Shown piece by piece: positions 46,471 through 57,810 of a stretch of DNA of 64,000 nucleotides (positions are counted from its first letter, which is position 1; each line of letters starts with the position of its first letter). A program made the position numbers and the translations under genes. This DNA comes from Bagarius yarrelli. Taxonomy: Eukaryota; Chordata; Actinopteri; Siluriformes; Sisoridae. Under the pieces are notes generated by a model. That model was not told the origin of the DNA, made no database searches, and saw nothing but the letters and a program-made list of their open reading frames with translations. The DNA lies in the NCBI GenBank assembly GCA_005784505.1, contig VCAZ01000036.1:2941376-3005375 (forward strand). Reading direction: 5' to 3'.

Positions 46471-46905
46471 GTCAGGACTCAGTCAAGCTTGCTGTGTTAG
46501 TTGCCCTCTTCGGGCCACCGGAGGACAACTGAGAGACTTTCTGTTTCTATGTGTTAGGCCATATTCTTAATGTTTGTTTGTGTTGTCTGTGTCGTGTCAT
46601 GTGAGTCTCCCTGTCTTGTCATTGGTTGATTGTTCCCTCGTTGTGTTCAGGTGTTCCTTGTTTAGTTGATTGTTTTCAGCCACAAGTTTTTGTATTTATA
46701 ACCCTGTGTTGTCATTTAATGGTTAAGGTTCAGGTTCATGGTCCAGTTATGTTAGGTCAGGTTGTTTTAGATTAGACTGTTTTAGATTAGTTATATGTTT
46801 TTTTTGTTTTTCCATGTTCTTTAATTATTAGTTATTTTTATAACAATCTGCATTTATAATAAATCTGCATAACTTGTACCTAAATTTAACAGCTGCCTTA
46901 CTAAC
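46471..46905 (+). mobile_element. LTR-like retroelement fragment (tentative)
   Basis: Starts TGTCAGGACTCAGTC. It contains CCCTCTTCGGGCCACCGGAGG, a TTTGTATTTATAACCC TATA-like stretch, CTGTGTTGTCATTTAATGG and AATAAATCTGCAT with a polyadenylation hexamer. The order TATA-like stretch then polyadenylation hexamer, and the GC-rich CCACCGG block, resemble fish retroelement LTRs as I recall. No matching second LTR or target duplication was found. Confidence 0.4.
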
Positions 46906-47340
46906 AATCAATAAACAGCAGATAAATTAATTTATTGTAGTTAAAGGTTAATTGTAATTAAATAATTAATTCAATACGTCAAAAGTTGACGTTAGTTTGT
47001 TTTGAGAACTGGCCCCCAAAACTAAAGTGTGACCATTATATATTAATCTAACGTTAAAAAGAACAATTTATTTGATCTGAATAAATGATTTGCCATTTAA
47101 TAATAGGATAGTTATTTTTTAAACTTGAAAAATGAAATTTGTAATGAAAATCGGCAAAACAGAATCATCAACTGTCATTTCCGCCTATTGACATTTGCTG
47201 CGACGCACCAACAGCGACGGAAGAAAAGATAATGATGAAGCTCAAAAAAACTCCTCCACTCCTGCAAACTAGCCTCACCTCTAGCTGTAAAGGAACAGAT
47301 GTTTGTGCTTGAGAGGCACTAGTTACGATGAAAAAGTGTT

Positions 47341-47342
<2 letters not shown>
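46906..47342. other. No gene seen
   Basis: AT-rich spacer. Nothing recognised. Confidence 0.4.
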
Positions 47343-47374
<32 letters not shown>

Positions 47375-47430
47375 GAGAGAGAGAGAGAGAGAGGGAGAGG
47401 GTGAGAGAGAGAGAGAGAGAGAGAGAGAAA
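47343..47430. repeat. (GA)n microsatellite
   Basis: GA dinucleotide blocks interrupted by ACGAGA, GGGAGAGGG and TGAGAG. The ORF that starts inside it (47401) is a continuation of the repeat. Confidence 0.95.
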
Positions 47431-48873
47431 AAATGGGGATGCTGGAGAGGCGTTCAAGAAAAAAAAAGAGATAATTGCAGACCTAGACAGTTCATTTTAC
47501 CCATGCGAGTAACAACAGCAATGCAGTTGCTGAGTGTTATAGTACAGAAGCTTGTTTACTTCCCCAGGCCTGGTTTTCTGGCCAAAATAATCTGTAGACG
47601 AAGTCCTGCTGTTAGCTCTTCAGTTGTATTTTTTGATTTGCCACTTCGGCTTTTCACTAAAGCACTTCTCTCCAGATCGTTATTTCTACATAAGCACAGT
47701 GCTGTGTGTTTGTGTATGTGCACAGCGGTTTCTTGTTTACAGCGCTCGGAGATTTAATAACCTTAGAGTCGCTTGAGTAGGACGCTTAAAGTTGGTGACT
47801 AAACTTTGCAACTTTGCTGAATCACAACCCCGATCAATTGTTGTTGTTGTTGTTGGTTGTTTTGTTTTTTTTTGTGACACTTTCTATATCGATCGCTTAA
47901 TTAATGCAGCATATCGTATTTAATAACGGAAGCATATCTCGTTATTCAAAGTCACTGTCAAGGACCATAACGATGTGCGTTTCAGTGATTCCAGAAGTTT
48001 CTGTAGTATCAACTTTTCAATAAGGGCTGCAAGTGATACCCCCGCCCTTCCCAGCACATTCATCTAGATTTTGCTTTAGTTATCTATTTTTTTAATACCG
48101 ATGCACTGTAGTAATTTCTGACGCAAACTTCGGAGTGCGATTTTTATGATGAATACAGCGTGTTTTTCCATAGTCATCATCCTTTAGATAGGCATTTTTT
48201 TTCTTCATATACACACCACCGTAATTCCATGACTCCATTTAAGATTAGAGGCTAGTAACCATCCACTTCAGCGGCTGTGGACATCCTATGAATTCTAATG
48301 ATGCTAATATTAATCTACTTCAGCCGAGAAGGCCTACAGGGACAATTAGTGGCCATAACTGCCCCCTCGTCCACAATCTGAGTGTTGCTCTGAAATATTG
48401 CTGCAGTTTCACCCTATAAGTCTGCTTTAACGGCTCCACTGTCATTATTAAAATATCTCTCGTCGTTCCGATATGCCGCTAGATGCAAATGCTCGAGGAA
48501 GGACGGTAGTGATAAAAGACAGGAAAAAAAAACCCAGAAAGTGGTTTGTATTAAAATTTGAAAAATTTGCAATTGTATAGTCGACCATAAAAAAATCATA
48601 AATGCAAAATCAAATTGCCTAAAATAAAATAATACAATTTTAAAATATTCAGTACAAAATAGGATTATTATTACCCAGCTTGCTCAAGCAAATGGTAGAA
48701 CAATAAACTTTACCATAACATTTTAGAATAATTCATTTTCAATTCATTAAATAATTGTAATTATGGTAATACATGTCGTATGTACATTTATTGGTAATGT
48801 TTTAAGTGTTGTGTGTTAAAACCCTCTTTTCAGATTATAGTGTCATAAACTGCAAATGTAAAATGGAGCCCTG
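47431..48873. other. No gene seen
   Basis: Unique-looking sequence including a GTT trinucleotide run at 47839-47862. No exon supported. Confidence 0.4.
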
Positions 48874-49068
48874 GATGTACTAGCACAGTGATCAAGGTGT
48901 TGGACTGATAATTGAAAGATTGTGGGTTTGATTCCCAGCACCACCAAGTCATCACTGTTAGGCCCTAAACAAGGCCCTTAACCACCAATTGATCAGTTGT
49001 GTAAATGAGATTAATGTAAGTTGCTTTGAATAAGTGTTTCTGCCAAATGCTGTAAATGTATATGTATT
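48874..49068 (+). repeat. SINE type A
   Basis: Full-length layout: CAGTGATCAAGGTGTTGGAC, B box GGTTTGATTCC, CAAGGCCCTTAACC, GATTAATGTAAG, TCTGCCAAATGCTGTAAATG. Point mutations throughout. Confidence 0.9.
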
Positions 49069-51877
49069 TAAATAGTTTAAGGGGCCAAGTACAAACCCAG
49101 ACCACCAGCAGATTAAAAGTTTTAGGCAAGACTGAAGACTAAAGTGGGCCGAAGCCAATCAGGATATAGATAAACAATTTTGCCAAAGGAAAATTGCCAA
49201 ATTTTAAGTCTATATATTTGCAAACCTGATTGAGACATAAGCCAGATGCCATACAGCTGCAATCACATTCTAAAGCAGTTTCTAACAAGTCTTTAAGAAC
49301 TAACTTGTGAAACAAACAAATATCAAAGTTAAAAAAACAAAAAACCCTGTGTCGGTATGTATTCCGCCTGGTAGAGGTACATTTGTGTTCTACAAAATTT
49401 TGAAAAAGGTGTGAAAATAGATAGAACAGCCTGACACTTATTGTAGAAAATAAACCATGTCTGGTTTAGAAAACAATTTGGAGGAGGTTAGCTGCTGTGT
49501 GAAGTGTTAACAGTAGAACTATAAACCGTTTTCAGTAACAAGCCGTTATTTTTACCTGCCCGGAAAACTATTTTCCCCCAATATTTACAAATATTAACGT
49601 TTTAAGTCTAAAACCTTACATAAACATTGTTTTTATAGTGAAGCATGGTGGTGGTAGTTTTTAGTGGTGGGTACTAATTTAATCATGCTACTTTAATACT
49701 AATTTGCGAAACGTTCTATTGATAAAAATATTTTAAACGGTAAAATCTGTAAATTGATACCTGATTATAAACGTGCCACTATTATAAGTTGCGGTACGTG
49801 AATTTTTAGTGAATTTATATGCAAAAGTATTTTTTGACCAAGCCAGGTATAGCTGTAGACCTCTTCCATGCACACTCATTATAAATGTATACATTTTAAT
49901 AAAATAATAACAAAAGCTAGCCTGTTTTTAGAAAACCCCAATAAATCTCATATGAATGTATGCAATTTCTGTTAATGCCCTTGTAAATAATAGATGTTTT
50001 CCCTTTACATTGCTTGGGGCTCAAAACAAATTCAATTTACGAGCTACTTTTGCCTTTCACCAAACCCCCCAAAAATTTGAGTAGGAGCTTTTAATAAATA
50101 AATAATAAATAAATAAATTTAATAAATAAATAAAAAAAAAACAAGACTCACTTTACATTTCTTCCCATGTGAATAATTTCCCTGGCATGTAATCCCTCTA
50201 GGCTGAGAGCAGGGAGGTCGAGTGGAAGGGCAGAGCAGGGAGGGATGGATGGATGAGAGGAAGACAGGTGATCAATGACGACTAATGAACACGCCTGGAG
50301 TTCGGTTTCGCTCATTTCGCAATCTAGCTCGCTGCAAGCTCACTTGGCTGCTTTCCTTAACTGCGAGGAAAACAAAATTGGAAAGCAGCTGCCGTAAGAC
50401 TCAATCAAGAGCCATAGATTAGTCATAATGCTGATGAGTTCAGGGATGGGGGGACCAGTGGGACTGAAATCGGGGTTGAAATCCTGCGGAAAAACTCACT
50501 AGGTGATAAATGGAAAACCGGATATCTCGGAACATGCTTACAATTTTTTCGTGATATGTAGTATAAGTGTACAGCAGTATTAAATTGCATATTCAGTGGT
50601 ATCTGTAGTTGGAATTTAATATTAGACATCTATTAGTAGTTATAGCATGTGTTCATGCCCCCCCCCAGTCCTACATCTGCTTCGCCTCCATCCTGTCTCT
50701 TCAATAAAGGCAAAAAAGCCAAAAAATATAACTTAAAAAAACAAACAATATCAATCAGTAAAAAAAATTATAGCAACATTAATTTAAAAAAATAGAACAG
50801 GTTAAGATTTATCATTTTGGGTCTAGTTTGCCGGACAGTGTAAGGTTTACTCTAGGTTTATTCCAAGCTGGTAGCCATTATTAGCTTAAAGATATAAACA
50901 TCATCATCAACAACAAACAATTATATGATTGGATTCCAAAGTACAAACAAACCACATCAATATAAATGCAAATGTAGTTGGATTTTATTATTAGACAGCT
51001 ATTAGTAGTTGTAGCATGTGTTTATGCCTTTTCCTTAAAAAAATATTCAGCGAAACAGTAAAATATTTAAACATATTAAACTTATATATATGAAGTCTGG
51101 GTCTAGTTTGCCAGGCAACTGGCTTTTTACTCCAAGCCGGTAGCCACCATTAGTCATAAACAACATCAGCAAAAAAACAAGCCAAATGCTGTTAATGTAA
51201 TTTGTTGGTCTTTATATACACAAATAAACTGAAATATATTCAGAGTAGCAGGAAAATGCACTTTCTAGCTATTGGAAAAATGTTGTTTGTATATTTTGTA
51301 TATAGTTTGTTGTTTGTATATTTGTTCTGTTTTCTCGTTTGCAAATTATGTAAATATGTACCACAGTTAGCTGTGTGTGTGTGTGTGTAAATGACTAATT
51401 CATAATTATTAATTCATTGTTTGTGTCAGGAAAATAATAACACATCACTGGGTGTGTATTACACATAAATGCTTAAGCTTGGTTGTGGAATCAATTAACA
51501 GAGTTCCGTTGTGCCAGGCAAACTGTAAACACAGCTAATCAAAAAAGTGTACGCATATCAAGCAGCGCCACGGGAGTGTTAGCTTTTTGTAATGGGAATA
51601 TTTATAAGTTTTAAGTTTCAGTGCACAGTCAGTGATTGGTGAAGTAGACGATAATTCATACATGTGAAATATTAAAGCTGGTATCAGTCTATAGTTTGCA
51701 ACAAAAATAAGATGATATGCGAAATATCTTCTGTAAGGGTTCTGTAACTGGGTGTGTACTGCAAATTAGCGCTTAGACCTGCCAACAAATAAGCACGAAA
51801 GGGCTTTGATAAACATTGTTAAAAATTTTTAAAAATGTTTTGTATTATTATGTGCCAATACTATAGTTACTTTTCCC
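49069..51877. other. No gene seen; small AT-rich duplications
   Basis: About 2.8 kb, AT-rich. A passage with GGGTCTAGTTTGCC, CCAAGC.GGTAGCCA and ATTAGTTGTAGCATGTGTT-like words occurs near 50620-50890 and again near 50990-51160, indicating a degenerate local duplication. No exon seen. Confidence 0.45.
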
Positions 51878-52078
51878 AGGAACTTGACGTTGCGTCATGG
51901 TTAACACTATGGCTAAGTTTTCGTCACCCATAACGCGTCAAGTCCCGCAAACGAGAACTAGGGTAACATACAAGAACTGGGGTAGTTCTTTTGCACGGAA
52001 CTTGATTGCGTCACATTTCGAAGCATTCCCATAGCGTCAGCCATGATGCGGCATCGCGTTCCCTTGAAAGTTAACAAG
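51878..52078. mobile_element. MITE-like repeat with complex inverted structure
   Basis: GGAACTTGACGTTGCGTCATGG (51879-51900) is inverted imperfectly at 52023-52066 (CCATAGCGTCAGCCATGATG, GCGTTCCCTT). It is repeated directly at about 51997 (GGAACTTGATTGCGTCA) and inverted at about 51935 (GCGTCAAGTCCC). These words resemble a fish MITE ending GGGAACG...CATGGCTGACGCTATGGG. Confidence 0.65.
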
Positions 52079-52139
52079 GTTACATTGTTCGATTATACAT
52101 TTATCGACTGCAAGATTCCGAGACAGGAAGTGGTGATGT

Positions 52140-52480
52140 AATTAACGAACAAACGAACGAACGACTCGAGAGATAAACTAATCATTTCTGTTTTCGTTAG
52201 GGTGCATAGCCTAAACCGATGAGGCTGTCATGTGATTAACGAACAACTCGGGACCGAAGAGTGTGTGCGAGCAACACAAAAAGAACGAATCATTCGCAGT
52301 GATGACTCGTTGTTCCCGAGTCATATTAAGGATTTGTTGAAAATATATAAGTCGTTCACGAACAACACGTATCTACTACTTTTTTAGTAGGTAACGAAAA
52401 TGCATCGGAGTAAAAGTTGACAGAAATATAAAAAGGCGGTAAAGTACAAATTCCTCCCCAAAAATACTTAAATCTCTGGA
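52140..52480. mobile_element. Decayed MITE cluster (GAACGA / TCGTTC motifs)
   Basis: AACGAACAACTCGGGA with its inverse TCGTTGTTCCCGAGTCA, and GTCGTTCACGAACAACAC, are inverted words of a non-autonomous element. GTAAAGTACAAATTCCTCC at about 52439 resembles a further hAT-type fish repeat. Borders unclear. Confidence 0.45.
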
Positions 52481-53717
52481 ATTAGGAGATGTGTGAAGTT
52501 AAAAGCCAATATGTACCAACGATTTTACTCTAGTCGATACACCCATTGCAGACACATATAGTTACACGATCACTGAGTTCTTCTTGTTCTTCTTTTTAAT
52601 TTTGTACTTCTTTTTTTTTTTAATTCAGTACACTTTCATGTATTCCTTGAGCGCTTGCTCGGTCGTGATCTTTCCCGAAGTGTATCACTGCAAATTTACT
52701 GAGTGTGTTCATTTCAAAGACGAGCCAAACCTTTCAAAGAAGTGCTGCACTGTAATTAGAGCCACAGGGAGTGACTGGGGAGCAAGGCCATGTCTAAGAT
52801 GTGAAGTGTTAGAAGCAGAAGCAGAATAGGTAATTTACTCGCTTCAAAATGCGTCAGTTCAGAATGAATGCTACAGAATCGAGCATTTATAAAGTAAGAA
52901 GTCGGTGAAGGCTGACCCCCATACAGAACAACTAAACCTCAAACAGCTAAATTACCCACAAACCCAAGCGAACGGGGCCACGCTTGCTTCACTTCGAGCG
53001 CGGAAAAACGCAGGCCATTTTCATGCTTTATGGGTTGCCCACATTTATCAGAAAAAAACACAAAGCAGTGACTCTTTATCTCTCTTTATCTCTCTCTCTC
53101 TCTCTTACACACACAAACACACACATGCGCACCCTGCGTTTGGGGCTTACCAAAGGAGACTCTTCAAACGAGACTTTGTAGTCAAGTGGAGAATCAAGAT
53201 TAATGCGCTTGCACAGCTCCGTTTGCTTCAGGGGAGAGAGCCAGTATAATTAACACCACAGGGCCCTGAAGGAGAGTGGTACGGATGAAATCATCCAAAA
53301 TAAAACATAAATGAAGAAAATATTCGTTTTGTTTTTTGTTTTTTTTTGTTGTTTTTTCATTTTGTCACATGGCCTGACGTGAGATTTGAGCCGTAAGCGT
53401 TGTGTATTTAGTCAAGTGATAAGTGTATACGCATGATTATTAAGTCATGGAGGTTATAGAGGAATTTTTTTTTCGGGTGCTTGCATGACATTGTACAATG
53501 GTTTACATTACATTCGTATGTATACATATAAATACATTACTTACAATAATAATCAATGGAGAAAAATAAACTGGAACGTCGAAAATATATGTAAGGAAAA
53601 AAAAAAACATTGGTTACGGTATTGGTTGGACTGCTGACCGAATTATCATGAGTAAAATTCCCAGCACATCCAAGCTTAATGAATTTTCCTTGTTGGAGAA
53701 ACAGCTTTTTACAAGAT
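52481..53717. other. No gene seen
   Basis: Unique sequence with a CT/CA microsatellite patch at 53081-53125. The 81-codon frame at 52584 and the 114-codon frame at 52905 lack family resemblance and splice context. Confidence 0.4.
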
Positions 53718-53944
53718 GAAAGTGGTAACTCAGTAGTGAAATGGTAACTCAGTAGATAACATGTTGGACTGCTGATAAGAAAGTCATGGGTTCGATCCCA
53801 GAACCACAAATCTGCCACTGCTGGGCCCTCAAGCAAGACCCCAAACCTCTCAACTGCTTTGTTGGATAAATAAAAATAAAGATGCATGCAAGTCAGCCTG
53901 GAAAAGTGTATTGGACAAATGCAGGAAAAATATAAATGTAAATG
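53718..53944 (+). repeat. SINE type A with altered tail
   Basis: The head is duplicated (GTGGTAACTCAGTAG at 53720 and again as ATGGTAACTCAGTAG at about 53741). The B box GGTTCGATCCC is near 53790, then GCTGGGCCCTCAAGCAAGACC. The tail is diverged: CAGCCTGGAAAAGTGTATTGG. Confidence 0.83.
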
Positions 53945-54328
53945 TTCATAATGAATTATAACTATTGATATAGTGGTACGATTTGGTCTGGACACAAAGC
54001 ACTGTTTTGTACTAATTAATAAAGAAACTGTGTAAGTTTTACTGAGGAAGACTTTGTCTAAACAAATGTCCTCTATGTCTTTAATAGCTTTGTTGGCTGA
54101 ATAAAAATATATACATGCGAGTCACTTTGGAAAAGTGTATTGGACAAATGCAGGAAAAAATAGAAATGTAAACATAACAATAAAAAACAATTATTGATAT
54201 CAATAAATAGGTGCAATTTGGCCTGACACAAAGCAGAGTTTGGTACTAATTAATGAAGACACTTTTATCCAGTCCTTATTTTGTCATTTTACTGAGGAAA
54301 ACTTCATGTCTTAACAAATGTCCTCTAT
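53856..54328. repeat. ~231-bp tandem duplication including SINE tail
   Basis: Unit 1 (53856-54077) and unit 2 (54087-54328) both begin GCTTTGTTGG. They share AAAAGTGTATTGGACAAATG, TTTTGTACTAATTAAT-like words and AACAAATGTCCTCTAT at their ends. Unit 2 has a small insertion. Confidence 0.88.
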
Positions 54329-54366
54329 CGGAATTCCTAAAACTGGATAAACAGCTTCTTACAAGG

Positions 54367-54547
54367 TGGAAATGATAGCCCAGTGGTTAAAGGGTTGGAC
54401 TGCTAATTGGAAGATAAGGGTTTGATTCCCAGCACCACCAAGTTACCACTGCTGGGTCCCTGAGCAAGGCCCTTAACCCCCAGTTGTTTAGTTGTTTAAA
54501 AGAGATAAATGTAAGTCATTCTGGATAAGGACGTCTGCCAAATGCCA
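54367..54547 (+). repeat. SINE type A, well preserved
   Basis: CAGTGGTTAAAGGGTTGGAC, B box GGTTTGATTCC, GCTGGGTCCCTGAGCAAGG, GATAAATGTAAGTC, CTGGATAAGGACGTCTGCC. It is preceded by AAACAGCTTCTTACAAGG, the same lead-in found before the SINE at 53718. Confidence 0.9.
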
Positions 54548-55691
54548 ATTTTCATGCATCAAAAATCATCATTATACTTTGTTATATATTTTAGCACACT
54601 TTTTTTAGACGTAGAGTGTGTAGAATGCCTGCTTTATACAAAGTTTGTAAGTTAGCGGTTACCATAGCAACATTAAAGTACAAGACTAAGACTCTGATCT
54701 GATGTTGTAGAAACCTTCATGAACAATCAGATTAAAGAATTGAAATAACTGCGAAGAAGAAAACTGACCTTTATAAAAGCGTACCATTATATGGTACTTT
54801 TACCTGCATTAGCCGACCCTTTAATTGCGAGCTGCGTTGATACATATTAAAGAAACAGGGTATTTCTGGCCTCTCTGTGGGGCAAGCTCTAATGTTCACA
54901 ATATGGAATGTGTGTGTGGCTCGCTGATTATTTCCACCTCGCACAACCCTATTTGAATTTCATTATTATTGTCCTCAGCGCTCACTATCGTTAGAGTCAA
55001 CAGAGCCGCAGGAGCGCGGTCCCCTCATTTACGTGGTACTGTAAATATATAAATAAGTGTAAGGTTACCGAGGAAGAGAATGAAATATGGCGTTTCCATT
55101 TCAATGCAAATGAAGGAGAGAATGAATGCAGTTTGGATTTACAGTGCCTCATTATTAGAAGACCATTGTGTTTCTTTTAACGGAACGATCTCCTATAGGC
55201 TGAGGAAATTAGTGTCCGGGGCTCTGCGTACCCCCTCAAATGAAACTGTCAACACAGCTCGTTTCCTGCTAAAGGAGTGCCACCGAGGCGGCTCAGATGG
55301 ATTTTTTTTTCAGCAGAGGAGTCGTTATGGGATGAGTTCAGTAATTAGTCGCTTATGGAAATAAGGTGCAATGATTTGTAGATTTGGAAGTGTTGAATAC
55401 TTGTTTTTCTGGGAACCACAAATTCAGCAAGGAACGAAAAGTGGTTTTATAACATTAGTCAATGTGTTCATTTATTTTTTTAAAACCTGCTTGGGTTTTT
55501 TTTTCTTTTAGCTTCAAATTTTTAACTACATTTTTCATGCACTGCACCACACACACCCTCAGCTTACACTAGTACAGTGATTCCCAAACTTTTTTCCACA
55601 CAATTTTTTCCAGTACTGCGTCTTCAGGTAGTAAAATGCGATATAATTTATATTTTGTATTCAATTGTTTAAATATGTTTCAAATAGCCAT
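54548..55691. other. No gene; comparatively complex sequence
   Basis: 54840-55370 is free of simple repeats and SINEs. An open + frame of 94 codons (55080-55364) has no family resemblance. A possible conserved non-coding stretch; function unknown. Confidence 0.35.
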
Positions 55692-55860
55692 ATATTTACA
55701 TTTACAACATATGGCCCCTTATCCAGAGCCACTTACATTTATCTCATTCATACAACTAAGCAATTGGGCATTAAGGGTCTTGCTTAGAGACCCAGAAGTG
55801 GCAACTTGGTGGTGCTGGGAATCGAATCCAGATTCTACAATTAGCAGTCCAACACTTTCT
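55692..55860 (-). repeat. SINE type A
   Basis: TTTACAACATATGGCCCC, TATCCAGAGCCACTTAC, CTTGCTTAGAGACCCAGAAG, GGGAATCGAATCCAG, ending at AGCAGTCCAACAC. The first head bases are lost. Confidence 0.88.
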
Positions 55861-57274
55861 CGGGTCATTGCATCTTAAGCGTCTCATGTTAGTTTTACTT
55901 CTTCATACTTATCTGCGTGAGTTTTTTCCCTCCCAGCTTTTGGGAGAAAACGGGGGAAAAAAATTGACCCTCTTGTGCATGGCTCTGTTTAGTGCCTGGT
56001 GTATCCAGCATGCTTTCTTCCACATTACTTCAACCAGGACAAAACGGTTTCTGAAGATCAGTGAAAAAACATTAGTGAAAAATCAGAATAAAAATAAAGC
56101 TATCAATCTGTCAATCTGTCCTGTTTCAAGGATGAGAGCAGCTTCTCATATTAATTAATTCTATTAGTTCCTTTTAGGCTTCGGCTTGAAAAAAGTTAAA
56201 TTGGTTTCCTGCTTGCTGTCCAGTGGTTCATGGAAACAAATGGTCAGTGGACCATTCAACCATTCGACCGTCTTGGTTTAATTGGTTTGGATTACAAAAC
56301 TACAACATATCTAATCACTTTCACAGCCTTAACATTCATTCCTAATTATTAAAAACATTCTTGCCAATTTTTAGAATTCATCTAATTTGCACGGTTACAG
56401 TAATTTCACTGAGAGATTAGGAATAAATCTGTTCTCGGCCTTAGCTATCTGAGCTGTTTTCTCAAAGAATTTGATTCCTCTGTGATAGAAGGGCATTCAT
56501 TTACCATCTGTAACTAAAATCAGTTTTTTATTTTATACTTACCCGGATTGCCCTTTGATGTTAAGAACCTGACCACTTTTCCCAACCCTGTTTGCAAACC
56601 ATGACTATACCTTCACCTGCTCAACATGGATAAGGCCCGAATTGGGAATTGTATGGGGTAAATGGGTTCTTTCCTGGATATCCATCTTCTGAAAATCTGA
56701 TAATGCATCCTAATTTTTCTTATCAATCTCTCTCACACACACAGTTACTTCCTCCTCGCAGTTACAAAATGTGCAGTTGATCCGACCCGTTAGATAACTC
56801 TTCTCCACGGCAATCCATCTCATTCATTCCCATGCAGAGCGAGACCTGTGAGGGGATTTGGGTCCTGAGAGAGCAAGCAGGTGTGAAAATACAATGTTGT
56901 GTTCATTTGTATGATGGATTACTTGGAGGCTTGCTAAGCCACACAGGCTGGAGGAGTTGGAGCTAAAGTGTGTTTTCATGAGGATGACTTCTCTCTTATT
57001 TATATGGATGTGGTTTGGGGTTAAACTCTCTTGTGAACGAGGAACTGCAGGATGTTGTAGCTTCCTGTTCTAAGTAGAAAGTTTTTTGTTTTACATGTAG
57101 CTTCACATCCAAAGGAACCTTTCTCGATCGTAGGATGACTCAGATTCTTTAGTACCCTTTAAACTCCAAATAGTATTTGTTTTTAAGACATGAAATCCAG
57201 TCAGATTATATTTGCAGGAACTTTAGTGTGACAAAATTTTTTAAAAACTTTGTAAAATTTGCATAAAAACAAAA
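55861..57274. other. No gene seen
   Basis: AT-rich unique sequence with no supportable exon. Confidence 0.4.
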
Positions 57275-57810
57275 TGCAATGAGTTGCAAATCTGTCCAGA
57301 ACTTGCTTTAAATGTTTACTCTGTCTAGAACTTGGTTAAGATGTTTATTATATGTCTAAAACTTGCTTTGGATGTTTATTCTGTCTAGAATTTGCTTTAA
57401 ATGTTTATTATATTTCTGGAACTTGATTTAGATTTTTAATCTGTCTATAATTTGCTTTAGATGTTTAATCTGTCTAAAACTTGCTTGAAAGTTTGATCAG
57501 TCTAGAACTTGCTTTGGATGTTTTTGATATGTTTAGAACTTACTTTGGGACTTTAATCTCTGTCTAGAACTTGCTTTAGATGTTAAATATATGTCTAGAA
57601 CTTGCTTTGGACGTTTAATTTGTCCAGAATTGCTTTGGATGTTTATTATATGTCTAGAACTTCCTATATGCGTTAAATATCTGTCTAGAACTTGCTTTGA
57701 AAGTTTAATCTGTCTGGAACTTGATTGAGATGTTTAGTATATGTCTAGAACTTGCTTTATGTGTAAAATATATGTCTAGAACTTACTTTGAAAGTGCAAT
57801 GAGTTGCAAA
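57275..57810. repeat. 29-30-bp minisatellite array 1 (TCTAGAACTTGC unit)
   Basis: About 17 units around TCTAGAACTTGCTTTGGATG plus TTTAATCTG (57291-57794). The array is framed by the identical 16-mer TGCAATGAGTTGCAAA at 57275-57290 and 57795-57810. The same unit reappears at 59532-60395. Confidence 0.93.

Noticed and set aside
52905..53249. 114-codon + frame
   Set aside because: Includes CT/CA microsatellite translation (SLSLFISLSLSYTHKHTH) and has no homology signal.
55080..55364. 94-codon + frame of ordinary composition
   Set aside because: No recognisable motif, and no flanking splice or promoter evidence. It may be chance in a less AT-rich stretch.
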